A stretch of 64,000 bases of DNA from Marinobacter confluentis (GCF_004785685.1 NZ_SRPF01000006.1:55286-119285), one strand, 5' to 3'; numbered from the stretch's first letter, positions 1 through 9,325 are shown. Translations and numbers: made by a program. The notes: a model not told the origin generated them from the letters alone.

Positions 1-814
1 ACCGGAAGCCGGTGTCCAGCAGGCGCTGGTTGCTGCAGCGTTTACTGCCTGCGCGGCCGCCTTTGCGGGCGTCCGGGTCTGGTGCTTTGCAGGGAAGCTG
101 TTGCCGTACCCAGGCGACAACTTCATCCAGCCGCGCGGGTTCGCAGTCGCTGGCCAGATAACAGGGCTCCAGGGGCGCTCCTGCAAGCGCCAGCCGGGTC
201 AGATGACAAACCGCGCCAGCTGCATCAGCTTCATGAATGCGGTTGCTGTAGGGCGCCGGAGAGGCTGGGTCCATCTCGCCTTCCATCACAGCTTGCAGAA
301 AACGCCTTCGGGACGGCCCGTAGATGCCGCTGAACCGGACTATGGTCGCCGGATGGGCGCTGGACTGGGCCGTTTTTTCGCCGTCCAGAATGATTTCGCC
401 ACTGAAACGGGCGGGTTCGGTCGGGCTGGTTTCATCCACCCAGGAATCGTCGTTCTGGGAATAGACACTGCTGCTGCTAATGAAAAAAAGCCGCTTCAGG
501 GACTGGCCTTCAAGGGCATGGAGCAGATTGTTCAGGCCAGTGACGAACGCATTCTGATAGCCGGTCTCGTCATACTGGCTGGGGGTCAGGCAGTAGATCA
601 CGATGTCCAGTTGCTCCGGCAGGACAGACGCGAGTTGATCTCGATCCAGAAGGTCTGCTGCAACCGGTTGAACCGCCTCAGGAATCTGGCTGGCAGTGCG
701 GCGCATGCCGAACACGCGAAAGTCTTCTGCAAGGCGCGAGGCGATGGCGCCGCCAAGGTTGCCGCAGCCGGCCACGAGAATCCGGGGTATTTGTTTGTCT
801 TCAGTGATTGCCAT
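1..814 (-). CDS. NAD(P)-binding SDR/epimerase-like protein, YeeZ-like (3' end beyond window)
   Basis: The minus strand is open from an ATG at 814 to the window edge, so the C-terminus is missing. The N-terminus has a beta strand and a Rossmann dinucleotide loop, GCGNLGG at residues 16-22. A later LFFISSSSVYSQND segment is typical of the serine region of extended SDRs. Where the catalytic YxxxK of active epimerases would normally follow, the protein reads FSGEIILDGEK, so the tyrosine seems to be absent. YeeZ-type SDRs of unknown substrate show similar changes. The gene is divergent from oxyR with about 50 bp between starts. The family call is firm, the function is unknown. Confidence 0.8.
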   Translation of the reverse strand, partial: MAITEDKQIPRILVAGCGNLGGAIASRLAEDFRVFGMRRTASQIPEAVQPVAADLLDRDQLASVLPEQLDIVIYCLTPSQYDETGYQNAFVTGLNNLLHALEGQSLKRLFFISSSSVYSQNDDSWVDETSPTEPARFSGEIILDGEKTAQSSAHPATIVRFSGIYGPSRRRFLQAVMEGEMDPASPAPYSNRIHEADAAGAVCHLTRLALAGAPLEPCYLASDCEPARLDEVVAWVRQQLPCKAPDPDARKGGRAGSKRCSNQRLLDTGFR

Positions 815-863
815 AGGCAAACTCAATCCTTATGCTTTGGATAATAAATTACCGGAGCCCGCC

Positions 864-1841
864 ATGACGCTCACCGAGTTACGATACGTTGTTACCCTGG
901 CCCGCGAAAGGCATTTTGGCCGCGCAGCGGAGCGTTGTCACGTTAGCCAGCCTACCCTCAGTGTGGCTGTGAAAAAACTGGAAGACGAGCTGGGCATCCC
1001 GCTCTTTGAACGCAGTAAAAACAGTATCCGGGTAACGGAGACCGGAAAGCGGATCATCGAGCAGTCCCAGCGGGTGCTGGATCAGGTCAGCCTGATCAGG
1101 GACATGGCGCAGGATGGCAAGAATCAGCTGAACGCCCCACTGAAAGTGGGTGCGATCTACACCATCGGGCCCTATCTGTTCCCCCATCTGCTGCCGGAGC
1201 TGCGCCGTGGCGCACCGGATATGCCCCTGTATATAGAAGAAAACTACACCGCGACCCTGCGCCAGAAACTGCGCCAATCCGAGCTGGACGCCATCATCAT
1301 CGCGCTGCCGTTTGAAGAGCCGGAAGTGGTTACGCTGCCCCTTTATGATGAACCGTTTGTGGTGCTCCTGCCCGGCGGACACCCCCTGACGAAACACGAA
1401 AGCCTGACTGCAGAACAGCTGGCGCAGGAGCAGTTGTTGCTGTTGGGCCCAGGCCATTGTTTCCGGGACCAGGTGCTGGAATCCTGCCCGCCGCTGGTGG
1501 CGGCTGTCAGCCGGCCCAAGGCCGCCAACGCCAAGTCGCCGGCGCTGGTGACGGAAGGCAGCTCCCTAGAGACCATTCGGCACATGGTGGCCTCTGGTCT
1601 GGGTATTACCGTTCTACCGCTGTCTGCGGCTACTGCGATGCAGTATGACGAGGATATCCTGGCGGTCAGGCCCTTTGCCCAACCGGTTCCTTATCGCACG
1701 GTTGCCCTGGCATGGCGGGTAACCTTCCCGCGGCCCAAGGCCATCGATGTGCTGTCCCTGGCCGCCAGCCAGTGCCGGGTGATTGAGAAGGCCAGATTGA
1801 AAAAAGCGGCCGACGCTGCTGCGTCTGCGACCTCTTCCTGA
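864..1841 (+). CDS. oxyR: OxyR, peroxide-sensing LysR-type regulator
   Basis: This LysR-family regulator senses H2O2 through a disulfide switch and activates antioxidant genes. The start at ATG 864 (325 aa) gives the usual LTTR N-terminus (LTELRYVV, HTH in residues 1-60); an open frame further upstream is not typical coding. The redox pair is visible as GHCFRDQVLESC, with cysteines at residues 199 and 208, the same numbers as in E. coli OxyR. The stop is 8 bp before recG, an order also found in pseudomonads, so the two are probably co-transcribed. Confidence 0.95.
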   Translation: MTLTELRYVVTLARERHFGRAAERCHVSQPTLSVAVKKLEDELGIPLFERSKNSIRVTETGKRIIEQSQRVLDQVSLIRDMAQDGKNQLNAPLKVGAIYTIGPYLFPHLLPELRRGAPDMPLYIEENYTATLRQKLRQSELDAIIIALPFEEPEVVTLPLYDEPFVVLLPGGHPLTKHESLTAEQLAQEQLLLLGPGHCFRDQVLESCPPLVAAVSRPKAANAKSPALVTEGSSLETIRHMVASGLGITVLPLSAATAMQYDEDILAVRPFAQPVPYRTVALAWRVTFPRPKAIDVLSLAASQCRVIEKARLKKAADAAASATSS

Positions 1842-1849
1842 GCTGACGC

Positions 1850-3925
1850 ATGACGTCACTGGACGACATCGACGTAACGGTTCTCAAAGGCGTTGGCAAA
1901 GCGCTGGCGGAGACCCTGGCGAAATTGGGTATCCATTCCCTGCAGGATCTGCTGTTCCATTTGCCGCACCGCTACGAAGACCGCACCCGAGTGATCTCCA
2001 TGGGCCAGTTGCGAATCGGAGACGTGGCTGTGGTGGAAGGGGAGGTCATGAAAGCCGACCTGGTAATGGGCCGGCGCCGCAGCCTGCAGGTGACCCTGAA
2101 AGACAGCAGCGGGTTTCTGGTGATGCGGTTTTTCCACTTCAATGCCGCGCAGAAAAACCAGTTGTCCGAGGGCGCCCGGGTGCGCTGCTTTGGTGAGGTC
2201 CGACCAGGCCGTGCCGGTTATGAATTCTACCACCCGGAATACCAGGTTAATCCGCCGCCCATGCCTTCCCAGGGTGAAGCAACCCTGACGCCGGTTTACC
2301 CCCTCACCGAAGGTATTCAGCAGCCCCGGGTACGTTCCCTGTGCCAGCAGGCACTGACTTACCTGAAACGCTATCCCATCCGCGACTGGTTACCTGCCAG
2401 CATTATGGCGCAGTACCAGCTGCCGGGAATTTCCGAGGCTGTGGCACTGGTGCACTCACCGCCTGCCAATGCCCCGGTCCATCTGCTGATGGAAGGTCGT
2501 CATCCGGCCCAGCAGCGGCTGGTGATGGAGGAGTTGCTGGCCCATCAGCTCAGCCTGTTGAAGGTCCGCCAGCAGATCCAGGCTCGGGAGGCGCTGCCGC
2601 TATTGCCCACCGGAGACCTGCCAGAGCGCTTTCTGGATGCCCTGCCATTCAGACTGACCGGTGCCCAGCGCCAGGTTATGACCGAAATCCGTCAGGATCT
2701 GAGCCAGCCCCTGCCCATGCTCCGCCTGGTTCAGGGGGATGTCGGGTCCGGCAAAACCGTCGTAGCCGCCCTGGCGGCTCTGCAGACCATCGGCGCCGGA
2801 GCCCAGGTGGCTCTGATGGCGCCTACAGAGATTCTGGCCGAGCAGCATTATCAGAACTTCAAGGGCTGGCTGGAACCCCTGGGTATCCAGCTTGCCTGGT
2901 TGTCCGGCAAGGTGAAGGGAAAGCCCCGTGAAGCCGCTCTGGCAGCGGTCGCCAGTGGCGAGGCTGCGGTCATTATTGGCACTCATGCGCTGTTTCAGGG
3001 CGACGTTCATTTCAACCGGCTGGCGCTGGTGATCGTCGACGAGCAGCACCGCTTCGGGGTGCACCAGCGCCTGGCACTGCGCGAAAAAGGCGTGGGTGGA
3101 ACCCTGGCACCCCACCAGTTAATCATGACCGCGACGCCCATTCCCCGCACCCTGGCGATGAGCGCCTATGCGGATCTGGACACTTCGGTCATTGATGAGC
3201 TGCCACCGGGCCGCAAGCCCATTGAAACCATTGTGATCCCGGACAGTCGCCGGGACGATGTCACTGATCGGGTGAGGAAGGCCTGCATGGCAGGGCGACA
3301 GGCCTATTGGGTATGCACGTTGGTTGAGGAATCCGAGGCTCTACAGTGTCAGGCAGCGGAGGCCACGGCGGAAGAGCTGGCAGAAAGGTTGCCCGATCTC
3401 AAAGTGGGCCTGGTTCACGGGCGGCTGAAAGCCGCTGAAAAAGCGGAAATGATGGACCGCTTCAAGCAGGGCGAGCTGGACCTGCTGGTGGCGACCACGG
3501 TGATTGAAGTCGGGGTTGACGTTCCAAACGCATCGCTGATCATTATTGAAAATCCCGAGCGCCTTGGCCTTGCCCAGCTGCATCAGTTGCGCGGGCGGGT
3601 GGGCCGCGGCGAAGAGGCCAGTTTCTGTGTGCTGATGTACCACCCGCCGCTGTCACAGAATGGCAAGGCCCGCCTGCAGGCCCTGCGGGACAGCCAGGAT
3701 GGCTTTGTGATTGCAGAGAAAGATCTGGAAATCAGGGGGCCCGGCGAAGTACTGGGTACCCGCCAGACCGGCATGATGCAGTTCCGGTTGGCCGATTTTG
3801 AGCGTGACCAGGGATGGATCGAGCCCGTCCGGGCCATGGCCCCGCAGCTTATGGGGCAACCGGACCGGGTTGACGGCCTGATACGTCGCTGGCTGGGTGA
3901 ACGCACTCGATATGGTGATGTGTAA
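1850..3925 (+). CDS. recG: RecG, ATP-dependent DNA helicase
   Basis: RecG is a monomeric superfamily 2 helicase that remodels stalled replication forks and Holliday junctions. The 691-aa length is normal. An N-terminal wedge/OB domain is followed by the helicase core. The Walker A loop is GDVGSGKT, the Walker B box is DEQHRFGV, and the C-terminal helicase half has the QLRGRVGRG motif. The ATG lies just after oxyR. The end overlaps the open frame of the next gene, but that gene's true start is probably 83 bp downstream. Confidence 0.97.
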   Translation: MTSLDDIDVTVLKGVGKALAETLAKLGIHSLQDLLFHLPHRYEDRTRVISMGQLRIGDVAVVEGEVMKADLVMGRRRSLQVTLKDSSGFLVMRFFHFNAAQKNQLSEGARVRCFGEVRPGRAGYEFYHPEYQVNPPPMPSQGEATLTPVYPLTEGIQQPRVRSLCQQALTYLKRYPIRDWLPASIMAQYQLPGISEAVALVHSPPANAPVHLLMEGRHPAQQRLVMEELLAHQLSLLKVRQQIQAREALPLLPTGDLPERFLDALPFRLTGAQRQVMTEIRQDLSQPLPMLRLVQGDVGSGKTVVAALAALQTIGAGAQVALMAPTEILAEQHYQNFKGWLEPLGIQLAWLSGKVKGKPREAALAAVASGEAAVIIGTHALFQGDVHFNRLALVIVDEQHRFGVHQRLALREKGVGGTLAPHQLIMTATPIPRTLAMSAYADLDTSVIDELPPGRKPIETIVIPDSRRDDVTDRVRKACMAGRQAYWVCTLVEESEALQCQAAEATAEELAERLPDLKVGLVHGRLKAAEKAEMMDRFKQGELDLLVATTVIEVGVDVPNASLIIIENPERLGLAQLHQLRGRVGRGEEASFCVLMYHPPLSQNGKARLQALRDSQDGFVIAEKDLEIRGPGEVLGTRQTGMMQFRLADFERDQGWIEPVRAMAPQLMGQPDRVDGLIRRWLGERTRYGDV

Positions 3926-3953
3926 GGTTGCCGAGCTTTTTCTACCCTATAAT
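3925..3953 (+). promoter_or_regulatory. Possible sigma-70 promoter for the HDOD gene
   Basis: A perfect TATAAT lies at 3948-3953, at the end of recG and about 55 bp before the HDOD start. The -35 region is poor (best TTGCCG with short spacing), so this is a tentative call. Confidence 0.35.
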
Positions 3954-4007
3954 CAGAACCAGGAAAACGGTGGAACCGACACAGCAGACCGACCAAGGGA
4001 GAAATCT

Positions 4008-5375
4008 ATGGAACTACCTGTCGCAGTCAGGCAGGCGCTGGGCGAGGCCGCATCGGAGGTATCACTCCGGGACCTGGGCCAGGCCAGGCAAGAACAGCTG
4101 TTGCGAATGGTACTTCTCAGCGATGACCAGGGCAGCCTGCAGGCTATCTGCCGGCATGGGGATCTGCTGGACATCAGCGCCCTGAACAAAAAACTGAATC
4201 GTGACCTGCGCATGATGAACAAACGCGATCAGGCGCAGGCCAGACAGCGGGCAGGGCTGAGCGAAATGCCACCCCTGCCGTCCCTGACGGGCTGGCGAAC
4301 CGTGGTCGATGAACGGGTCGACCGGATGTCTTCGGTGGCCATCGCCCTGGTTGAACAGAACCTGTGCCTGGTCATGCCCCGTGAGGACTTCCAGGCCGTG
4401 ATCCAGAGCGCCGAGCGGCATTCGTTTTCGGTCGCTTCGGACTCCATTGCGGTCAACCTGGACAGCCCGGAGGAAGACCAGGCGCAGTTACATTCCGCGA
4501 TCCGCAAATTCACCAGCCTGCGTATCCAGCAGCGTCTGGAAGATACCCTGGAGCTGCCCCCACTCCCGGAAACCGCCCAGCGGATCATCCATTTGCGGGT
4601 GAATCCCAATGCGGTCATGGGGGATCTTGTGGACGTTGTGGAAAGTGACCCCAGCCTGGCAGCACAGGTGGTCAGCTGGGCCTCGTCGTCTTTCTACGCG
4701 GCGGCGGGCCAGGTCAAATCCGTTCATGACGCGGTGTCGCGGGTGCTTGGATTTGACCTGGTGATGAACCTGGCCATGGGGCTGTCTCTCGGCCGAGCAC
4801 TGAAGACGCCACAGGACCATCCCGAAGGCTATGTCGATTACTGGCAGCAGGCCATCTGGCAGGCCCAGTCGTCCGGGATACTGGCCAGCATGATGCCAAG
4901 GGGGCAGCGTCCGGTTTTTGGTCTGTCCTATCTGGCGGGCCTGCTGCACAACTTTGGTTATCTGGTGCTGGCGCAGGTGTTTCCTCCGCATTTCAAGCTG
5001 GTCTGCCGGAATCTGGAAGTGAATCCGCATATGGACTCGTCCGTGGTTGAGCATTTCCTTCTGGGCGTCAGCCGCGAGCAGATTGCTTCTCAGCTGATGC
5101 AGAACTGGGGCATGCCGGATGAAGTCAATCTGGCGATTCGTTACCAGAAGAACCCCGGTTACGACGGCCCTTATGCGGTCTACGGCAAGCTGCTGTGGCT
5201 TGGGCGCCAGTTGCTGATCGAACGGGGCGTTGCGCTGGGGGCGGGGCAGGAAGTGCCCTCGGAACTCTATGCATCTCTCGGGCTTGACCGGGACAAGGTC
5301 TCAGAGCAGTTTGATCAGCTTGTGGAAAGCAAAGACGTGGTCATGGCCATGGCAGGGATGATGAACCCGCAATAA
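4008..5375 (+). CDS. HDOD domain protein
   Basis: The start is placed at ATG 4008 (455 aa) because AAGGGAG lies 7-8 bp upstream; an upstream frame overlapping recG has no such site. Roughly residues 205-400 form an HDOD domain (ELPPLPETAQRIIHL, then ESDPSLAAQVVSWA and LAGLLHNFGYLVL). HDOD domains resemble HD phosphohydrolases without the metal residues and act in signalling. The N-terminal 200 residues are not firmly recognised; the VEQNLCLVMPREDF stretch could be a degenerate YbaK-like fold. The gene stands alone between recG and a convergent DUF2489 gene. Its partners are unknown. Confidence 0.85.
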   Translation: MELPVAVRQALGEAASEVSLRDLGQARQEQLLRMVLLSDDQGSLQAICRHGDLLDISALNKKLNRDLRMMNKRDQAQARQRAGLSEMPPLPSLTGWRTVVDERVDRMSSVAIALVEQNLCLVMPREDFQAVIQSAERHSFSVASDSIAVNLDSPEEDQAQLHSAIRKFTSLRIQQRLEDTLELPPLPETAQRIIHLRVNPNAVMGDLVDVVESDPSLAAQVVSWASSSFYAAAGQVKSVHDAVSRVLGFDLVMNLAMGLSLGRALKTPQDHPEGYVDYWQQAIWQAQSSGILASMMPRGQRPVFGLSYLAGLLHNFGYLVLAQVFPPHFKLVCRNLEVNPHMDSSVVEHFLLGVSREQIASQLMQNWGMPDEVNLAIRYQKNPGYDGPYAVYGKLLWLGRQLLIERGVALGAGQEVPSELYASLGLDRDKVSEQFDQLVESKDVVMAMAGMMNPQ

Positions 5376-5387
5376 GCAAGAGGAAAA

Positions 5388-5843
5388 TCAGAGGGCCTGT
5401 TCGCGCAGGGCGACGGCAGCCTCGCGAATACGGCCCGCGTGGGTTTCTTCGATCGCCCGGCGCTCCTTATCCATTTTTTCTACGAACCGTGTGTCGGTCT
5501 CCTGCCGGGCCCGATGCGTGGGCATGTGCTGGATCAGGTCGTGAACTTCCTGAAATACCGCAAATGGCGGTTGCTCCAGCAGTTCAGGTTTGACGTGGTC
5601 AAGTAAACCCTTGATGCGCAGGCAAGCCTCGGAATACTCCATCTGCTCTGCCTCTACCGCCATGGCCAGCACCTGAATGCTTTCTACCATGCTTGCGCGC
5701 CGCTGCTTCTGGAACGCCTCGGTTTTTTCCTGTCGCCGTTTGCTGGCCTGCAGGGTGCGGAGCTGGCGGACAATAAAACCGGCCAACAGAGCGATGGCGA
5801 TTACACCACCGATGATCAGGGCCCACTGCAGCCACTGGGGCAT
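5388..5843 (-). CDS. DUF2489 membrane protein
   Basis: This is a 151-aa protein with one N-terminal transmembrane helix (WALIIGGVIAIALLAGFIV, about residues 7-25). A basic, coiled-coil-prone cytoplasmic region follows, rich in K, R, E and Q. The pattern matches DUF2489, a gammaproteobacterial family without known function. It lies 29 bp downstream of the molybdopterin oxidoreductase on the same strand and may share its transcript; a link in function is only a guess. Confidence 0.75.
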   Translation of the reverse strand: MPQWLQWALIIGGVIAIALLAGFIVRQLRTLQASKRRQEKTEAFQKQRRASMVESIQVLAMAVEAEQMEYSEACLRIKGLLDHVKPELLEQPPFAVFQEVHDLIQHMPTHRARQETDTRFVEKMDKERRAIEETHAGRIREAAVALREQAL

Positions 5844-5872
5844 AGAATTCTCCAGGATTGATGATGCGCCGG

Positions 5873-8167
5873 TCAGGCGCGTTTGCGCTGGCGGTCTGCT
5901 CGCCAGACTTTTACGTTAACGCTCTGGCCATTGAGTACGGATGTGCCCGCCAACGGATCAACCTGCTCGTCGCTGATAATATCGTTAATGCTGGCTCCGG
6001 CGTGGGCTTCGGCCACCGATTGTCCGATGCCAGTACGGTCGTGGCCCCAGCCGTGGGGCACGGACACGACGCCTGGCATGATGTCGTCAGTAATTTCCAC
6101 CGGCAGTACAATTTTCCCGGTGGCCGAGCTCACCTCCGCCGAATCACCCGCCTGAAGGCCGGAGCGCGCAGCGTCCTTCGGGCTGATGATCAGGGTACAG
6201 CGTTCCTTGCCTTTTACCAGCCGCTGGCTGTTGTGCATCCAGGAGTTATTGCTGCGCACATGGCGACGACCTATCAGCAACAGGTCCATTGTTGCCGGTT
6301 GCGCCAGAAGCTCGTGCAGCCGGTCAAGGTCCGCAAGATAACGCCTGGGAGCAAGATTGACTTTCTGGTCTGGGGTGAACAGCCGCCCTGGCATACAGGG
6401 GCGAAGCGCGCCCAGGTCTACGCCATTTGGTAACTGGCTCAGCGCCTTGATGGACAGGCCCTTGGGCAGATCCTGCCAGTGACGGTTCAGGGGGCTCAGT
6501 TTCGCCAGGCCCCGAACCGGATGGTTCTGCGGCAGAATATCCATCACCAGATCAATGGCGGGCTGAACAAGGCCCCGGGCAGGCCCGATGTCGGCGCCGT
6601 AGGGGCCGGAGCGCAGCATCAGATCCAGGATCGGGTCCGGGCCTATCTGTTTGAACGCGCGCCAACCCGCTTCCATACGCAGTGGGAGGCGCCCGCCTGC
6701 ATTGAGCTTTTCCAGGCGGTGGGCCAGTTCCAGCATGATCTGCCAGTCGTGGCGGCTGTCTTCGCCTGCATCATAAAGCGCGGGGCTGTACTTGGCGGTG
6801 TTGCGAACCGCGAACATGCTGAAAATCAGGTCGTAGTGGCTGCGTTCCAGCCCCGCCGTGGGCGGCAGAATCACGTCCGCATGGCGGGTGGTTTCGTTCA
6901 GGAAGTAATCCACCGACACCATGAAATCAAGATTGCTGAAGGCTTCGTCCAGGCGGCTGCCATTAGGGCTGGACAGTACCGGGTTCCCTGCAACTGTTAC
7001 AAAGGCGCGAATCTGGCCTTCACCGGGGGTCAGCATTTCGTCGGCCATGGTGCTTGAGGGAAACTCGCCGCCGAATTCCGGCAGCTTTTTAACCCGACTG
7101 AAGCGGCGGCCAAAGTGCCCTTTCTGGCCGCCCACAGCGCCCAGGGCGACCATATCGATGGCGGGCTGGGTGAACATCACGCCGCCGGTGGTGTCCAGTT
7201 TGCCGGTGAGAATATTCAGCACATAAGCCAGCCAGGTGGCCAGGCCGCCGAAGGCCTGGGTGCTGGTGCCCATCCGGCTGTAGAGTGCGGCTTTGCGGGT
7301 GTTGGCCAATTGGCGCGCCAGATTGCGAATGTCCTCAGCGGCCAGCCCGGTATGGTCGCTGACGGCTTCCGGCCTGAAGCCAAGGGAGGCCAGACGGATC
7401 AGGTCCACGTCTTTGGTCCATTTCTCGGCATGACCAAGATCCACCAGTTTTTCTTCGAACAGCGTGTGCACCATCGCCATCATCAGCAGAGCATCGGTGC
7501 CGGGGCGAATGAAATGGAATTCGTCGGCAATTTTCGCGGTTTCGGTGCGCCGGGGGTCGATGACCACCAGCTTGCCGCCCCGAGCTTTCAGGCTTTTGAT
7601 CCGGCCCCGGAAATCCGGCACCGACATCAGGCTGCCGTTGGATGCCATGGGGTTCGCGCCAATGCAGATGAACAGATCGGTGCGGTCAATATCCGGAATC
7701 GGAAACAGGATCTGATGGCCAAACATCTCCAGACTGGCCAGCATATGGGGCAACTGGTCGTTGGACGTGGCTGAAAACCGGTTCTGGGTGCCCAACGCTT
7801 TCAGGAACGGCATCCCGGCGATCAGCGCGCCGTGGTTATGCACGTTGGGGTTGCCCAGGTAGGCGCCGACGCTGTTACGGCCATGTTCCTTGCGCACCCG
7901 GTGAAGCTTTTCTGCCACCAGGTCCAGAGCTTCGTCCCAGTCCATTTCCTGCCAGCCATCGGCGGTGCGGCGCACCGGTTTGCGAAGCCGGTCCGGGTCT
8001 TCGTGCAGGTCCTGAAGTGCCGTGGCCTTGGGGCAGATGTAACCCTGGCTGAGCGGATCGTCAACGTCACCCTTGATCGACTGGATGTGCCCATCCTGAA
8101 CCTCGATGGCAATGCCGCACATGGCCTCGCATAAGTGACAGGTGCGGTAATGGGTGCCGTTTTCCAT
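5873..8167 (-). CDS. Molybdopterin-dependent oxidoreductase (formate dehydrogenase/nitrate reductase superfamily)
   Basis: This 764-aa single-subunit member of the DMSO-reductase superfamily has an N-terminal [4Fe-4S] motif, CHLCEAMCGI then YICPKA. After it come two molybdopterin-binding regions and a C-terminal MopB domain (SNNSWMHNSQRL, VPHGWGHD). There is no twin-arginine signal, so it is probably cytoplasmic. No small electron-transfer subunit lies nearby. The substrate cannot be read: the family includes formate dehydrogenase-like, assimilatory nitrate reductase-like and many unassigned enzymes. The start MENGTHYRTC is the first ATG of the frame. Confidence 0.88.
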   Translation of the reverse strand: MENGTHYRTCHLCEAMCGIAIEVQDGHIQSIKGDVDDPLSQGYICPKATALQDLHEDPDRLRKPVRRTADGWQEMDWDEALDLVAEKLHRVRKEHGRNSVGAYLGNPNVHNHGALIAGMPFLKALGTQNRFSATSNDQLPHMLASLEMFGHQILFPIPDIDRTDLFICIGANPMASNGSLMSVPDFRGRIKSLKARGGKLVVIDPRRTETAKIADEFHFIRPGTDALLMMAMVHTLFEEKLVDLGHAEKWTKDVDLIRLASLGFRPEAVSDHTGLAAEDIRNLARQLANTRKAALYSRMGTSTQAFGGLATWLAYVLNILTGKLDTTGGVMFTQPAIDMVALGAVGGQKGHFGRRFSRVKKLPEFGGEFPSSTMADEMLTPGEGQIRAFVTVAGNPVLSSPNGSRLDEAFSNLDFMVSVDYFLNETTRHADVILPPTAGLERSHYDLIFSMFAVRNTAKYSPALYDAGEDSRHDWQIMLELAHRLEKLNAGGRLPLRMEAGWRAFKQIGPDPILDLMLRSGPYGADIGPARGLVQPAIDLVMDILPQNHPVRGLAKLSPLNRHWQDLPKGLSIKALSQLPNGVDLGALRPCMPGRLFTPDQKVNLAPRRYLADLDRLHELLAQPATMDLLLIGRRHVRSNNSWMHNSQRLVKGKERCTLIISPKDAARSGLQAGDSAEVSSATGKIVLPVEITDDIMPGVVSVPHGWGHDRTGIGQSVAEAHAGASINDIISDEQVDPLAGTSVLNGQSVNVKVWRADRQRKRA

Positions 8168-8273
8168 GGGCTTTTTCTCCGGTTCTTCATCATCAGATTG
8201 TCGGGTTCAGGTGCAAATCAGATTATCAGGAAAGCCGGGTGATGGGAAAACAGGGCACTGCGGGCCCGGGATC

Positions 8274-8299
8274 AAAAAGGCCAGTCGCGGGGACTGGCC
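8274..8299 (-). terminator. Rho-independent terminator after the TIGR02647 gene
   Basis: A perfect 8-bp stem, GGCCAGTC (8279-8286) with GACTGGCC (8292-8299), has a 5-nt loop. On the minus strand it is followed by five U from 8278 to 8274. It sits between the stop at 8347 and the next minus-strand gene. Confidence 0.8.
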
Positions 8300-8346
8300 T
8301 GACCGTACTGAACCCAAAGTTCAGATTGGTGGCGCTGATGATGATT

Positions 8347-8601
8347 TCAGGCCGGCGAATTCTCGTCACTGGAGAGCACTGACAGCAGGCGTTGCGCGTG
8401 CTCGGCCGCTTCACTGCCTAGACTGGTGAGGTAGCCGCCATCTTTTTGCGTAATCAGTCCCTTTCCGTGCAATCTTTCCGCTGCCGCCACAGCGTCGGCC
8501 GAGGCTGAATGGCTGTGTACCTTGATGCCCTCGTTGATCGAAGAGAGGTTGAACAGCGATAGCAGATTCAGTTCTGCCAGGTGGTCATTGGTGAAGGCCA
8601 T
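8347..8601 (-). CDS. TIGR02647 family small protein
   Basis: This 84-aa protein (MAFTNDHLAELNLLSLFNL...) matches TIGR02647, a short gammaproteobacterial family with a winged-helix-like pattern (AERLHGKGLITQKDGGYLTSLG). It has been suggested to bind DNA, but no function is established. It stands alone, with its own terminator and a start facing away from the molybdoenzyme gene. Confidence 0.75.
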   Translation of the reverse strand: MAFTNDHLAELNLLSLFNLSSINEGIKVHSHSASADAVAAAERLHGKGLITQKDGGYLTSLGSEAAEHAQRLLSVLSSDENSPA

Positions 8602-8670
8602 AACGTTTCCTCTGAATGGGCGTTCATACAGTCTGGAAGCGAGTTGGTGGTTTCGCCAGTTTTAATACAA

Positions 8671-8695
8671 GAAAACCGGCCACAGAGGGCCGGTT
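8671..8695 (-). terminator. Terminator after the PEP-CTERM gene
   Basis: The inverted repeat AACCGGCC (8674-8681) with GGCCGGTT (8688-8695) has a 6-nt loop. On the minus strand it runs into TTTTCTTG. It lies 18 bp past the PEP-CTERM stop codon. Confidence 0.7.
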
Positions 8696-8713
8696 CGCTG
8701 ATCACCTGTGGGT

Positions 8714-9325
8714 TCAGGCAGCTTTTCTGCGGCGCGCCACGGTGAGGCCGGCCAGGCCAAGGCCGAGCAGCGCCAGAGTGCCGGGTTCCGGAACGGAAGC
8801 AATGCTGACGTTGTCCAGAAGGATGCCAATGTTGTCGCCACCAGTGTGGTTGAAGATAAGGTTGTCTGTTGTTGCGCTGTTAACGGTGAAGATATAGCTG
8901 ATGGTTGTCCAGGGATCGTTCCCATTCAGCGTGATGGTTTTATCCAGAATACCGCCAAGAATCAGGTCCACGGTGTCGTTGCTGCCGTTGCGCTGGTTGC
9001 CGGACACATCGAAGCTCAGGGAATAAGTGCCAGCGTCAAGCAGCAGATCGATGCTGGTAAAAATACCGGCATTGCCGGTTGAGCCGTCCAGATCAACACA
9101 CTTGCCGGTATTGCCGGCGCATTCCAGCGACCAGTCACCGTTGGCCACCAGGTCAACCGTACCTTCGCTGACGGTCCAGTTCGTAAAGCTGGTGTAGTTG
9201 GTGTCTGAGCCGGTCTGCACCAGCACATCCGGTACTTCCGAATCGAAGTTATCAGAGAAGATGACGCCTGCGTTGGCGCTCATGCAGCTTGCAGACAGCA
9301 GTGCGGCAAGGAATGTTTTTTTCAT
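8714..9325 (-). CDS. PEP-CTERM sorting-signal exported protein
   Basis: The start is at ATG 9325 (203 aa), which gives a clean signal peptide (MKKTFLAALLSASCMSANA). An upstream in-frame start would add 24 residues without signal character. The body is a beta-rich domain with DNFDSEVPD and SFDVSGNQRNGSNDTV, like the carbohydrate-binding-type folds common in this class. The C-terminus has VPEPGTLALLGLGLAGL then RRRKAA, which is the PEP-CTERM signal: motif, transmembrane helix, basic tail. Such proteins are processed by exosortase (EpsH/XrtA), usually linked to exopolysaccharide. No exosortase lies in this window. The role of the mature protein is unknown. Confidence 0.85.
   Translation of the reverse strand: MKKTFLAALLSASCMSANAGVIFSDNFDSEVPDVLVQTGSDTNYTSFTNWTVSEGTVDLVANGDWSLECAGNTGKCVDLDGSTGNAGIFTSIDLLLDAGTYSLSFDVSGNQRNGSNDTVDLILGGILDKTITLNGNDPWTTISYIFTVNSATTDNLIFNHTGGDNIGILLDNVSIASVPEPGTLALLGLGLAGLTVARRRKAA

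Noticed and set aside
101..844. Open plus-strand frame of 247 codons
   Set aside because: It is antisense to the SDR gene, whose minus-strand translation shows a clear Rossmann motif.
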